From Macrostomum hystrix (Eukaryota > Platyhelminthes > Macrostomidae): DNA of 64,000 bases. The notes below the pieces were generated by a model. The model did not search any database and was not told the DNA's origin. It saw only the letters and a program-made list of their open reading frames with translations. Made by a program: the position numbers and the translations under genes. This document shows, piece after piece, positions 31,990 to 43,400 of this stretch (its first letter is position 1; every line of letters starts with the position of its first letter). Where the stretch lies: the NCBI GenBank assembly GCA_950097015.1, contig CATNEN010000001.1:2752001-2816000 (forward strand), in the 5' to 3' direction.

Positions 31990-32600
31990 ATTCTAAAAGT
32001 GTTTATCAGTATTCTAAATGTTTTTACCAGTATTCTAAATGTTTTTAACAGTATTCTAAATGTTTTTAACAGTATTCTAAATGTTTTTACCAGTATTCTA
32101 AATGTTTTTAACAGTATTCTAAATGTTTTTAACAGTATTCTAAATGTGTTTACCAGTATTCTAAATGTGTTTACCAGTTTTCTAAATGTGTTCACCAGTA
32201 TTCTAAAAGTGTTTACCAGTATTCTAAAAGTGTTTACCAGTATTCTAAATGTTTTTACCAGTATTCTAAAAGTGTTTACCAGTATTCTAAATGTTTTTAA
32301 CAGTATTCTAAATGTGTTTACCAGTATTCTAAAAGTGTTTACCAGTTTTCTAAATGTGTTTACCAGTATTCTAAATGTGTTTACCAGTATTCTAATGTGT
32401 TAAACCGTTTTCTATATGTGTATAACAGTTTTCTAAAACTGGGTCTCTAAATGTTTTCTAAATGTGTATAATTCTAAACGTGTTTAACAGTTTTCTAAAA
32501 GTGTTTAACAGTGTTCTAAATGTGTTTAATTAACCGCTTTCTAAATGTGTTTACCAGTTTTTAAAATGTGTTTTACAGTTCCTAAAATGTGTTTTTATAA
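31990..32600 (+). repeat. 21-bp minisatellite array, right part
   Basis: Continues the array of 27310-27940 in the same orientation. Copies decay after about 32395 (varied spacers, CAGTTTTC for CAGTATTC) into single-copy sequence by about 32600. Confidence 0.9.
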
Positions 32601-32999
32601 CTGTTTTCTAAATGTTCTCTGAGGCCACATTGGTTCTCTGCTGGGTATAGTATTCGCATGTACATTAGTACCCTAACCCGCTTTATTTTCAGGCTGGCGC
32701 AGACCAGTGTACATTGTTAGCCCTCTGCCCTGGAATGTGCACACACAGGCCTGGAGAGCCCACACCCGAAATCATAGGTTTTTAAGATTCAGACCCCTTT
32801 CTTCTTTATCGATTTTTCAGTTTTTACCCTGCGTCTTAAGATAAGGGCCGATTCAGCCCCACTGGATGATAAATAGCCTGCAAATTAGTTTGGCTAAAGG
32901 GCGCCTTCTGATTCTTCAGACATCCAAATCACAAACCTTTACCTTTCAAACCTTATCATTCTTTCTCAACTATTTCATTTCACTTCTCATTTCTCAATC
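32601..32999. other. Upstream region of the OTU-Rep-helicase gene
   Basis: No ORF. A pyrimidine-rich leader (CTTTCTCAACTATTTCATTTC...) lies directly before the ATG at 33000, much like the leader before the RPA-like gene. No clear TATA box is seen. Confidence 0.4.
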
Positions 33000-35900
33000 A
33001 TGGTTCGACGCGGCGCTAGCAGTTTAAAGAAGAGCCGCGATGCCAAGCGACGGCGACAGGCAGAATCCGAGGCAGAGCGGGATGCCCGACTGGAAGAACA
33101 GCGGCAGCGGGACGCTCAGCGCAGAGAGGCTGAGACTGAGGCAGAGTGGGCTGCCCGACTGGAAGAACAGCGGCAGCGGAATGCTCAGCGCAGAGAGGCT
33201 GAGACTGAGGCAGAGTGGGCTGCCCGACTGGAAGAACAGCGGCAGCGGGATGCTCAGCGCAGACATGCTGAGACTGAGGCAGAGTGGGCTGCCCGACTGG
33301 AAGAACAGCGGCAGCGGAATGCTCAGCGCAGAGAGGCTGAGACTGAGGCAGAGTGGGCTGCCCGACTGGAAGCCGATCGGATTCGTCGCCGTGGAGCTGT
33401 GGTTTCTAGGTGAGTTTTATAATAACGTTTTATAACAAGTCTTTATTTTTGTTTTTTTCTGAATTGCCTTTTTAGTATCCATTTTTCTGTAAAATTTAGG
33501 CGGACAACAATTTTTGAGAAATGAATTGTCTTAAAAAGCCAATTAAAGCAGCGGTGCTTACGTTCACTCATTGCCCCTTAGGTCGGACACCCAGCAGCAA
33601 GGTACGGAAGCTATTGTACCCTTTGAGCAGTTGCAGGTAATCCCCATTGTTGGTGATGGCAATTGCTTCTTTTATGCCGTGTGTGATCAGCTGCGTGGAA
33701 CCCCGCTGGAAACTGACGCAGCCTCCTTGCGGCAGGATTTGTCTTGCCGTGTTGCAGAACTCATGCCTCAGTTGGTTGCAGATGGCCTCATTGCACCTGA
33801 GAGTGCTGATGACATTGTGAATTGCTCTTTTCAAACAGGAATTTATGTTTCAGATGAAGTTGCCTCTTTGTTGAGCCGCTGCTTTAATGTGGACCTGGTC
33901 ATTTACCAGGCCAATGGTAATGTTATGCAGTATTTCAGGGCTAATCTGCATCCTCCTAATGCCATTGTGCGGGTGCTCTTGCGCCATGAACATTACGAGT
34001 CACTGAGACTTCGAGAGCCTTTGCAAGCCCTTTCAGATGCAGAGTTTCCAAGCTTGGCAGCAAGCAGAACTCCTGCCAAGAGGGCCAAGAAAGTCAAGTG
34101 CCCGAGAGCAATGCCAGCTCCAAGCTCCCGTTCGGACACTGGAGCACAGACTGTTCGGACACTGGAGCACAGACTGAGCAGCATGCCGAGCCGGTGATGC
34201 CAGAAGCCCCGGCTCATCAATGCGGCCCAATGAACAGCGCCTGTAATGACTGCGGCGCCCTGCTGTGGGCTAAGGAGACGAGAAATTTCTGCTGTGCTAA
34301 GGGCAAGGTGAAGCTGCCCACCCGTTCCGTGCCGCAGGTCCTGGCAGATCTGTACACGGGGCAGCACCGCCTCAGTGCAGAGTTCCTGGCTAACATCAGG
34401 AGCTACAACTCTGTGCTGCACCTGACGTCTCTGGGTGCGAAGCTCAGACTGGTGCCTGGCTGGAGTCCCAGCTTCATCATCAGCGGCCAGCTGCATCACA
34501 ACATGGGGCCGCTGCTTGCCGACACCTCAGCCGTGCCGCATGGCTGGCAGGTGTACTTCATGGACCGCGAGCTGGAAAGCCGCCTGAGCCTCAGCCAGAA
34601 GGTGAAGCCGCAGCTGCTGGAGCTGCTGCAAACTGTACTGCACGAGTGCAACGGCTATGTGCAGAGCCTGCGAGCTGCTGCTCAGCGGATCAGTGGCGAC
34701 CCTGAGCTGGGAGATGCGCGAATTGTGATTCACCCGGACCGAAGACCAGCTGGGGAACACATTCGGTGAGTGAGCTGTGTTATGGAGCTGCTCTTTGGGA
34801 TAAACCTGGGATAAATCTGTTGCATTATGTGAAATACCTGCGGCACCAATTCAATTTCCTGTTCAATCCCAGGCGTTACAATCTCCCTACTGCCAATGAG
34901 GTTGGCATCCTGGTTGTCGGTGGTTCCGAGGACGCACCGACAAGTCGTGACGTTGTGATCCGACTGCGCGGAGGCGAAGTTCAGCGCATTTCCGAGACGC
35001 ACCGGTCCTATGACCCTCTGGAGTACGTGCTGCTGTTCCCGAATGGCGAGGACGGTTGGCACCCGGAGCTGCAGATGGCGAATGGGCGGAAGCTGACGCC
35101 CATGAAGTACTACGCCAGCGAAATCATGGTGAGAGGTGGCCAGTTTAACGTGCTGCATTACAGCAGGCGCCTCTTCCAGCAGTACCTGGTAGACATGGCT
35201 GCCAAGATCGAGTCCGAGAGGCTGCTGTACCTGCGCACTCATCAGAACGATTTGCGCAGCGAGACATACAGCGGCCTACGAGACGCTCTGTTCGCTGCTG
35301 ATGGCAGGAGCACCGAGAGAGACCCCAATGAGATTGGTAAGCCTGCCCATGTGTACCTGTCTTCCAGCTTTGTTGGTGGACCCAGGTACCTGATGGAGCG
35401 ACTGCAGGATGCAATGGCCTACGTGCACAAGTTCGGCAAGCCGGACCTGTTTGTCACAGCCACGTGCAACCCGAAGTGGCCGGAAATCAGCGTGCAGCTG
35501 CTGCCCGGTCAGCGGGCTGAGGACCACCCGGACATTGTGACTCGAGTCTTTGAGCTGAAGAAAAAGGCTCTGCTTGAAGTGCTCAGGAAGCGCTTTGGCA
35601 AGGAGGCTGCGCATGTGTGCTCCTTGGAGTACCAGAAGCGCGGTGAGTGAAAGCAGATTTTCATACAGTATTGACAACCTGGATTAACAAATTCATGGAT
35701 TTTTTGCCAACTCGCCTCAGGCCTTCCCCATGTGCACTTCCTGCTCTGGCTGGCGAACGGGAGTCGAGTCACCCCGGATCGCTACGATGCCATCGTGTCT
35801 GCGGAGATCCCAGACCCACAGCGGCAGCCAGTGCTGCACGAGCTGGTCAAGACCAACATGATCCACGGGCCGTGTGGCGAGCTGAACCCGGCCTGCCCTT

Positions 35901-38868
35901 GCATGGAGAACGGCAAGTGCAGCAAGAGCTTCCCGAAGGACTTCCAGCCGGTGACGCTGACGAGCGACAGTGGCTATCCGTTCTACAGGAGGCGCTCCCC
36001 TGAGATGGGAGGCTTCACGGTGGACAAACTGTTCAAGGGTCGCAGCATCCGAATGGACAACAGGTGAGTCAGTAGCTGCGTGGCCATAGTGTTTCTGTGC
36101 TCTGCAAGCCGCTTCTTCCGTCCAATCACCAGGTGGGTGGTGCCATACAACCCTGACCTGCTGCTCCAGTTCGCGTGCCATTTGAACGTTGAAGTTTGCG
36201 CCACTGTCAAGTCTGTGAAGTACGTGATCAAGTACTTGATGAAGAATGGCGACATGGCTGTTTTCAAAGTCGCCGCCACCGCAGGAGCTGCTGAATCTCA
36301 GCCGAGTGCTCCTCCTGAGAGGCAGGCGAAGTCACGGGATGAAATCTCCGAGTACCTGTCTGCACGCTACATTGGTCCGATGGAAGCTGTAAACACCATC
36401 CTGGCCTTTGAGGTAATTGCTCTGCTGTGATGTAGCTGTGATTTTAGCACTGCATTTAGTCTTGGCGGTCACTCTGATGCTCAAAAAATATACTCACCTT
36501 TGCCCAGGTGCACAACAGGTTTCCGGCGGTCATCCGACTTTGCGTGCACAAGACGGAAGAGCAGCTTGTGTACTTCAACGAGCAGACCGCGGGCGCCAGA
36601 GCAAAGGTGCCACGAGACTCGACACTGACGGCCTTCTTCAAGCTGTGCCGCACTGACGAGTTTGCCCGCCTGCTGCTCTACACAGAGGTGCCCGGCTACT
36701 TCGTGTGGCACCCGAGTGCGAGAGAGTGGCGTCGAGCCAAGCAGGGCGCCAATGTCGAAGGACATCCCGGCGTGAAGCGCAACACCAACATTGCGCGGAT
36801 GTACACGGTCAGTCCCAGGGCTGGTGACCTGTACTACCTGCGGCTGTTGCTGCTGCACGTGCGAGGACCGACCAGCTTCGAGTCGCTGCAGACCGTGGCC
36901 GGCGTGCTTTGTGCCAGCGCCAAGGCCGCCTGCATGGCTCTCGGCTTGCTGCAGCGCGATGATCACTGGCATCGCTGCATGATTGAGGCTGTCCAGAGCC
37001 GAATGCCGCGAGCTCTGAGGCACCTGCTGGCTGTCGTCCTCATCTGGGGCGAGCCAGACGACGGCGCTGATCTGTGGAGCAGCTTTGCAGAGGATCTCTG
37101 CGAAGACCTGCGCTTCCACCACCCGGACCTGAGCGCCGAGGAAGTCAGTGACCTGGCTCTGCGGGAGCTGCAGAGCATGCTGACGTCAATGGGCGGCCGC
37201 AGTCTGCAAGAGTACGGACTGCCTGCTGCCTCTGCAATGCCGCAAGTCGGGCCGCTGCAGTTTGACACGGTCGAACAGGCGGAGATCACCGAGATGCGGC
37301 TGCCAATGCTCACGGCCGAGCAGATGGCCACCTACGAGGCTGTGACTGCGGATCTTGTCGCTGGCTCGGGCGGCCTGCATTTCCTTGACGCTCCTGCAGG
37401 CACTGGCAAGACCTTCCTGCTGGAGGTTTTGCTGGCGTTTGTGCGGAGTCGAGGGGAAGTCGCCCTGGCTGTTGCGTCGTCTGGAATCGCAGCCACCCTG
37501 CTGCCGGGTGGACAGACGGCACATTCAACGTGAGTTTTCTGGTGGAACTCGAATGCCTTTTTCGTGTTCTACCCAGACCATTCAGTCCCCATCAATATTT
37601 TTGTTAGGTTCAAGATCCCAGTGCGGCTGGTTCGCTCTGACAAGGACGTGTGTTCTATCCGAGCGCAGTCTAAACAGGCCGCAGTCTTTCGCACTGTGCG
37701 GCTGATCGTATGGGACGAGATCTCCATGACAAACCGCAAGGACCTGGAGGCTGTCGACCGCAGTCTGCGAGACCTGCGGAAGCAGGACTGCCCATTCGGC
37801 GGAATCGTCGTGGTGTGCTCTGGAGACTTTCGCCAGCTGCTGCCGGTGGTGAAAAATGGCACGCGCGCTAACAACATCCTGGCGTGTGTTAGCAAGTCCC
37901 CGCTGTGGTCTTTGTTCCAGAGGCACCGCCTGTCCAAGAACATCCGGCTGCAGAGTTGTGCTGATGCTGAGCTGTACCATCGCTATATGCAGCTGCTCAT
38001 GCAGGTAAGTTTTGCTATTGCTGCTTGTAGGAGTAGATCACCTGTGTAGCCTACGATTCTCTTGCATTTTCCTGCCCATTCCACACAGATCGGCTCTGGG
38101 TTGGCTGATCAGTCGGACGACACCGTCCGCGTTCCTGCCGAGATTGTCATTTCGGCGGAGGCGCCGCTTTCCGAGCTGATCCAGTTCGTGTACCCTTCGT
38201 TCGAGGCGTCAGAGGAGCGCGATAGGTACTTTGCCAGCCGAGCCATCCTGGCGCCCTACAACGATGCGGTTGACGCGATCAACAACGAGTGCCTGGCCAT
38301 GTTCCCAGGCCAACTGCGCGAGTATCGCTCAGTGGACAGCGTGGCTGACGAGGATGCGGCCACGCACTTTCCTCCGGAGCTGCTGAATCAGCTGGATGCA
38401 CCGAATTTCCCTGCCCACCTTCTGAAGCTCAAGGTGGGCATGCCGCTGGTTCTGCTGCGGAATCTGAATCCGCCACGGCTGTGCAACGGCACCCGGCTGA
38501 TCATCCTGGAGCTGGGCGAGAATGTGCTGCGCTGCAAAGTCGCTGCCGGCCAGTTCACTGGAGATGAAATCCTGCTGCCGCGGATTCCTCTACAGCCCAA
38601 CAATGCTGACCTGCCAGTCTGCTTCAGGCGGCTGCAGTTCCCGGTGAAGCCCAGCTTTTGCCTGACGATTCACAAGTGTCAGGGGCAGAGCCTGGAGACA
38701 GTCGGCATCGACCTGGCGGTTGGATGCTTTGCGCACGGCCAGTTATATACTGCGCTGTCTCGAGCGAAAAATGTAGCAAACGTCCGGGTCCGGTTGTCTG
38801 GAACCACGACCAGGAACGTTGTCTACCCAGAGGTGCTCACAGGAGAATATATTCGGTTTGAATCTTAA
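33000..38868 (+). CDS. Helitron OTU-protease/Rep/helicase, eight exons, one frameshifting duplication
   Basis: Exons: 33000-33409, 33582-34765, 34873-35642, 35721-36063, 36133-36412, 36508-37529, 37608-38004, 38089-38868. All have GT...AG borders and every phase fits. They total 5186 nt; without one copy of the 23-bp duplication at 34130-34175 the sum is 5163, exactly 1721 codons. Order: charged 23-residue repeats; OTU cysteine protease (VGDGNCFFYAV with catalytic Asp/Cys, RHEHYESL with His); a CNDCGALL zinc motif and Helitron N domain (HIRRYNLPTANEVG across a splice); HUH Rep nuclease (GLPHVHFLLWL, catalytic tyrosines in VKYVIKYLMK); SF1 Pif1-type helicase (APAGTGKT Walker A, VWDEISM, GDFRQLLPV, TIHKCQGQSL, YTALSRAKN). 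It nicks, unwinds and rejoins Helitron DNA. Apart from the duplication it looks intact. Confidence 0.92.
33105..33385 (+). repeat. 69-bp coding repeats in the Rep protein N terminus
   Basis: Four to five tandem 69-bp units encode a 23-residue block (AETEAEWAARLEEQRQRNAQ-type). Glu and Arg alternate as in long single alpha helices or coiled coils. The high identity between units indicates recent unit duplication. Confidence 0.88.
34130..34175 (+). repeat. 23-bp tandem duplication that shifts the Rep frame
   Basis: GTTCGGACACTGGAGCACAG plus ACT occurs twice back to back (34130-34152 and 34153-34175). Twenty-three is not a multiple of 3: the OTU frame runs into TGA at 34195-34197, while the Helitron N-domain frame is open from before the duplication. 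Confidence 0.93.
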
Positions 38869-38923
38869 TGACAATTTTATTGTACAAAGGACCGAAAAGA
38901 ACGTTTTGAATGCACCTCGTTTT

Positions 38924-39838
38924 ATTAAAGTCACATTGAGTCTCAGTGAAGTATTTTTGCCCGGATGATTCACTGAGTAAATCCTACTATTTAAGGGTAG
39001 GTCGCTGCAAATCAGATTATGGGCTGACAGAGAGTCTGTGAACTGTACATATCAGCTGCTTTATGTACTGCTGGAGGTTCCAAACTCTGATAAATGGGAT
39101 TTGCAGCTGGCGAGCTCTGAAGCAGCTATTATGCAGAGCTGGTGAAAGTGACTTTGTGTGTAATGGTGTCTGCATGAATGTCCCATTGCATATACCCAAT
39201 GCATGCAACTATCGCAGTGAAGCGAGTCAGGCAGTAGTCAGAATGACTTGAGTTATCAGTGCCTCTGTTGCACCAGTCTCTGGCTACTGCTTGATGGTTT
39301 TACCTGCTTAATCGACAGTTCCTACTGCCCCATAACTGCTTTTTAAGTGCAATTATTACATGTTATTTTTTAAATAAAAAATATAATTGATTATAGTGCA
39401 AGGTAGCCATAATAACATTTTGTAGTCCCTCTTGCAGCAAGGGCAGATGGTTGCATTATTTTAATTATTTTAAAGATTCCTGTTTTCCTAACTTTTTGGT
39501 GCATTGAAATAAATAAAAGTGTATAAAATTAATTCCGGGTTCAGTTTGAAACTTATTGCATGCTTATTTATATAAATTAAATCAATGTTCATAATTAGGA
39601 AAAGAAAATCTTTGACTAGCAAACAGAGAATGTAAAACAAAAAAAGCACTGTCAGTTGGGCAGACGCTTCAGCAAAGTGCATTACATATCGTCGGGTATA
39701 CATTGCATTGTAAGCCAGATTGAAGGCTACTTTGTTTGCCAGTTGACACCAACAATTGTCAAGCATTTTGCATATGGAAGAGGAATAAAATGGTTCTATT
39801 CAGCAAAAGTGATTACTTACTTGCAGAACATTACATGT
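38924..39838 (+). repeat. ~0.9-kb repeat downstream of the Rep gene (copy A)
   Basis: Matches 49160-50058 at roughly 95% by eye, starting ATTAAAGTCACATTGAGTC 55 bp after the Rep stop codon. It includes AATAAA-type words and could supply the 3' UTR of the gene. The 62-codon ORF inside both copies differs by amino-acid-changing clusters and does not look like a constrained protein. Confidence 0.88.
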
Positions 39839-40399
39839 ATAAAGGGGAAAGGTTGCGCGCAAAAAAGGGGAATATTACCGTGCTTATTTGGTGTGGCATG
39901 GCAAAGACGCAACAATTTAAAACATAAGCATACAAAATACACCAGTGTCTGATATTCAGGCGTCATAAAGACTTTCAAAATAGTATCTGAACATTGAAGC
40001 CTTAATAAAGCATTCTCCATTAGCTACACAGTAATATAAAAATATAATTGATTATAGTGCAAGGTAGCTATAATAACATTTTATACAGTCTCAGCAAGGG
40101 CCTGAGATAAAAGTACACTGATTAAATGATACCCACAAACTGAGTTAAGCGTACAATGAGACTATAGACCATTCAAATAGTGACTATTCATTTCACGACT
40201 GGCTGCGGGGGGCTGAGGGCCAGTTTTAGCCGGCAGCCAATCAGAAACGAGGGCGTTTAGTAGTAATTGGATGAGCTGGTTTGGAATGGTAGAATATGCA
40301 ATACGGAATATATCTGGAAAATTCCAGAAACCAGTAAGCCCCTTAAAACCCGTGAGTCTAGCGCAGACATGCTGGACTGGTATTTAAAGTTATAAGTTT
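39839..40399. other. Region between repeat copy A and the non-LTR element
   Basis: It contains a second partial copy (about 40035-40100) of an internal piece of the 0.9-kb repeat (compare 39370-39440). CCAAT-type words (GCCAATCAG near 40236) and a TTTAAA word near 40383 could act as promoter elements for the element that follows; its true 5' end is not located. Confidence 0.4.
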
Positions 40400-40479
40400 C
40401 ATACCCAAGACTAGAGAGACAGACGATCAACAACAACAATCATCAAGACGATCATCAAGCAATCTGACTTCAAGCAAGT

Positions 40480-43400
40480 ATGCACATTAATAACTACTTC
40501 TCGAGCGGCGGGCCAGGGAGAGGCGGTCGACGTCGCACCGGACCCCGGGGCGGTCCAGCCGCAGGATGCTACTTCTGCGGTGGGCCGCACCGGGTCATCC
40601 GGTGCGACCGTATGAGGGCCGTCGCCCTGGCCCTCCAGCAGGAGGAGGGGCAGCAGCAGCCGCCACCGCAGCAGCAGCAGCCGCCGCCGCAGCAGCAGCA
40701 GCAGCCCGTCGCTCCAATCGGGGCGAATGACCAAGGCAGATCAGCGCCGGTCATGGTCAAGGACACCGCCTCTTCGTGGCGACCCGGATGGTCAGCCGTT
40801 GCTGACCGTGCCAAGGTGTCCAGCATGTGGCAAACACCTCTCCCAGCGCGCGCCCATTTCTGCGGCGCGGCTGCGGGCCGGGGTGGCGGGCTCGGTCTCC
40901 AGAGCCTTCCCGTCGTTATTTTCTGCCTGTGGCTGTGTCTCCTTTCGCTGCTCGCCGGCGACCTCGAACTCAACCCTGGGCCCATTGGCAACTGCGACAC
41001 GTGCGGTCGGCCGATCCGCAATGGCTCCAACCCTTTGCTCTGCTCCGCGACCAACTGTCACAGCATGTGTCATGGTCAATCTGGCTGCAGCGGCCTCAGG
41101 CGGCATCAGCGCGACAAGTCCTGGACCTGCAGGGCGCATAGCACCCCATCCGCTGCCTCGCCTCCGGTCGCTCCGCGGCCAAGGGATGCACTTTCCGCGA
41201 ATGACTCTGATGGCACTCACACCATGCGGTGCTGTCAGTGCCGTAAGCAGATACGCTCTGGCACGGTGCCACTCAGGTGCGCCACGAGTGGCTGCGCGGC
41301 GCTTTGTCACCGAACCACGGCGTGCAGTGGAGTACCGCGTTATCGGGGGTGTCCGGGCTGGCTTTGCCCCACTCACCTGCCGGCGGCCCCGAATCGGCGC
41401 TCTGTGGCCGGTCGCCCTCTCGATCAGCTTACGCGCCCCGGCCGGCCCACAGCCCCGCCCCCGCAGGCGACCAGCAGCTGCGCCGGCTGCAACCGCAAAC
41501 TGCGCCCGAATCTCGACCCTATTGTGTGCAGGGGCTGTGCGGCCATGTTCCATAAGTCGTGCTCGGGCTTGCCTCGCTCGGCGGCAGATCAAGCTGCGCT
41601 CCGCGCCAGTTGGTACTGCTCCCTCTGCGCCCAAAGGCCCATTTCACCTGCTGGGCAACCGACGCCGACCATCCACAAATTGCGCCCTAGCGGCCGTGTG
41701 CACTCTCTTCAAGTCCTGCAGTGGAACGCGGACGGGATCCTCCATCGCGTCGCGGAATTGGCAGAACGGCTTCTACAGTGCAGGGTGGACATTGCCCTTA
41801 TTCAAGAGTCTAAATTACGTCCACAAGACCCCACCCCACGCTTTCCTGGTTTCGCCTGCGTTCGGGTTGATAGGCAAGCGGCGGATGGGGGAGGCGGCCT
41901 GCTCACGCTGGTGCGGGAACACCTGGCCTTCAAACAAATCCCGGTTGCCACTCGGAAGCCGGTGGAACTCAGCAGGATCGACATTGTGCTCAGCTCTGTG
42001 AAGCACGTCATTATTGACAATGTGTACGTACCACCGGTCCGGGCTCCCGGCGAAAATGCTCAGCTACTGTGGCAGAGCCTCCCCTCCGGCCAGGATCTTC
42101 TGTGCGGAGACTTCAATGGCCACTCAGGAGTCTGGGACTCCATCCAACCGGCGGACGACCGTGGCGACGCCCTACTCGACTGGTGCACCGGCGCCGGCCT
42201 GGACATCCTCAACGACGGTTCGCCCACCAGAATCAACCGCGGTACCGGGGGCCAGAGCTCCCCAGACGTCTCTTTTTGCCGCTCCTCTTGGTTCTCGGCC
42301 TCTAGCTGGTGCACCTTAGACGACCTCGGTTCGGACCATCTCCCGATCAGTCTTCGCTTCCGTTGTACGGCCTCTTCGGTCGCGGTGAGCCCGCGTCTGG
42401 AATGGCGGCGAACGGGCATCGACTGGGTGGCCTTCTCGGCTGATGTAGAGCAACAGGTAGCGTCCTTCAAGCCCGCGGAGGTGTCGTTCAAAGGTCGTGT
42501 CAAGCGTCTCTCTAACGCCATTGTCGCGGCGGCTCACCGTCACGTCGGTAAGACCCGTGTCAAACGCAGGACCGGACCACAGCTGTCCCAGCAAGCGAGG
42601 GAAGCCGTCCGGCGCCGCAACCGTCTTCGTAAGGAGGTCGGCACCCGGCGCCAGGAATGGCTCCAGGCGGCATCCGAAGCAGCCAGCCTCACCCGTCAGA
42701 GCAAGGAAGAAAGCTGGCGCCAATTCCTGGCCGACACCGATTTCTGCCACGACGCTTCGCGCGCCTGGCGCCTCATCCGCAGCCTGAACGGAACTCCGGA
42801 CGATAACGCGTCGAATGAAGCCCTCTGTCACCATGGCAAGGCCTACTGCGACAGTGCAGCCAAGGCGGAAATCTTCGCGAAGCACTATGCCGGGGTCAAC
42901 AGGCTCACTTTCAGCAAAGAAGACAGGTCTTTCAATCGCTCTGTCAAGCAGTCGCTGCGCGCTCTGGACCCCGGGGACGAGAGCTGCTGTCCGTTCTCAG
43001 AGCGCGAACTCGAGGCGGCGCTGGCGCAACAACGCCCATTCGGAGCTGCCGGACCGGACGACATCTCGCCGAGGTTCCTGAAGGCGCTCGGCCCGAAAGC
43101 CCGCACGGAGCTGCTTGATGTCTTCAACCAATCCTGGAGCCAAGGCCTCTGCGCCCAAGCGTGGCGCAACGCCAACATCATCCCGCTGCTAAAAAAGGGC
43201 AAATCAGCCGGTGACTTGGCTTCCTTCCGGCCAGTCAGCTTGACGTCGTGCATGGTCAAGATTCTCGAACGCCTCATTGTCACCCGCCTCAGTCACCTGG
43301 CGGAGTCGCGAGGCTGGATCTCGCCGCAGCAGGCTGGTTTCCGCAGGCTGCGCAGCTGCGAGGACCTCATTCTTGCGGCGGTGCAGCGCATTAGCGATGG

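Noticed and set aside
27935-31995. Calling the 4-kb TIR element an hAT or MULE because of an 8-bp TATTCTAA repeat
   Set aside because: The 8-bp reading needs the TIR to start GTAG; the 6-bp ATTCTA reading gives symmetric AG...CT ends and fits the gene content. Kept as a stated alternative rather than the main call.
34766-34872. Start of a new ORF at the beginning of the Helitron N domain
   Set aside because: This stretch is the intron between exons 2 and 3; splicing restores HIRRYNLPTANE across the join.
39063-39251. 62-codon ORF present in both 0.9-kb repeat copies (also at 49299)
   Set aside because: Clustered differences change amino acids freely and the opposite strand is equally open; nothing suggests a constrained protein.
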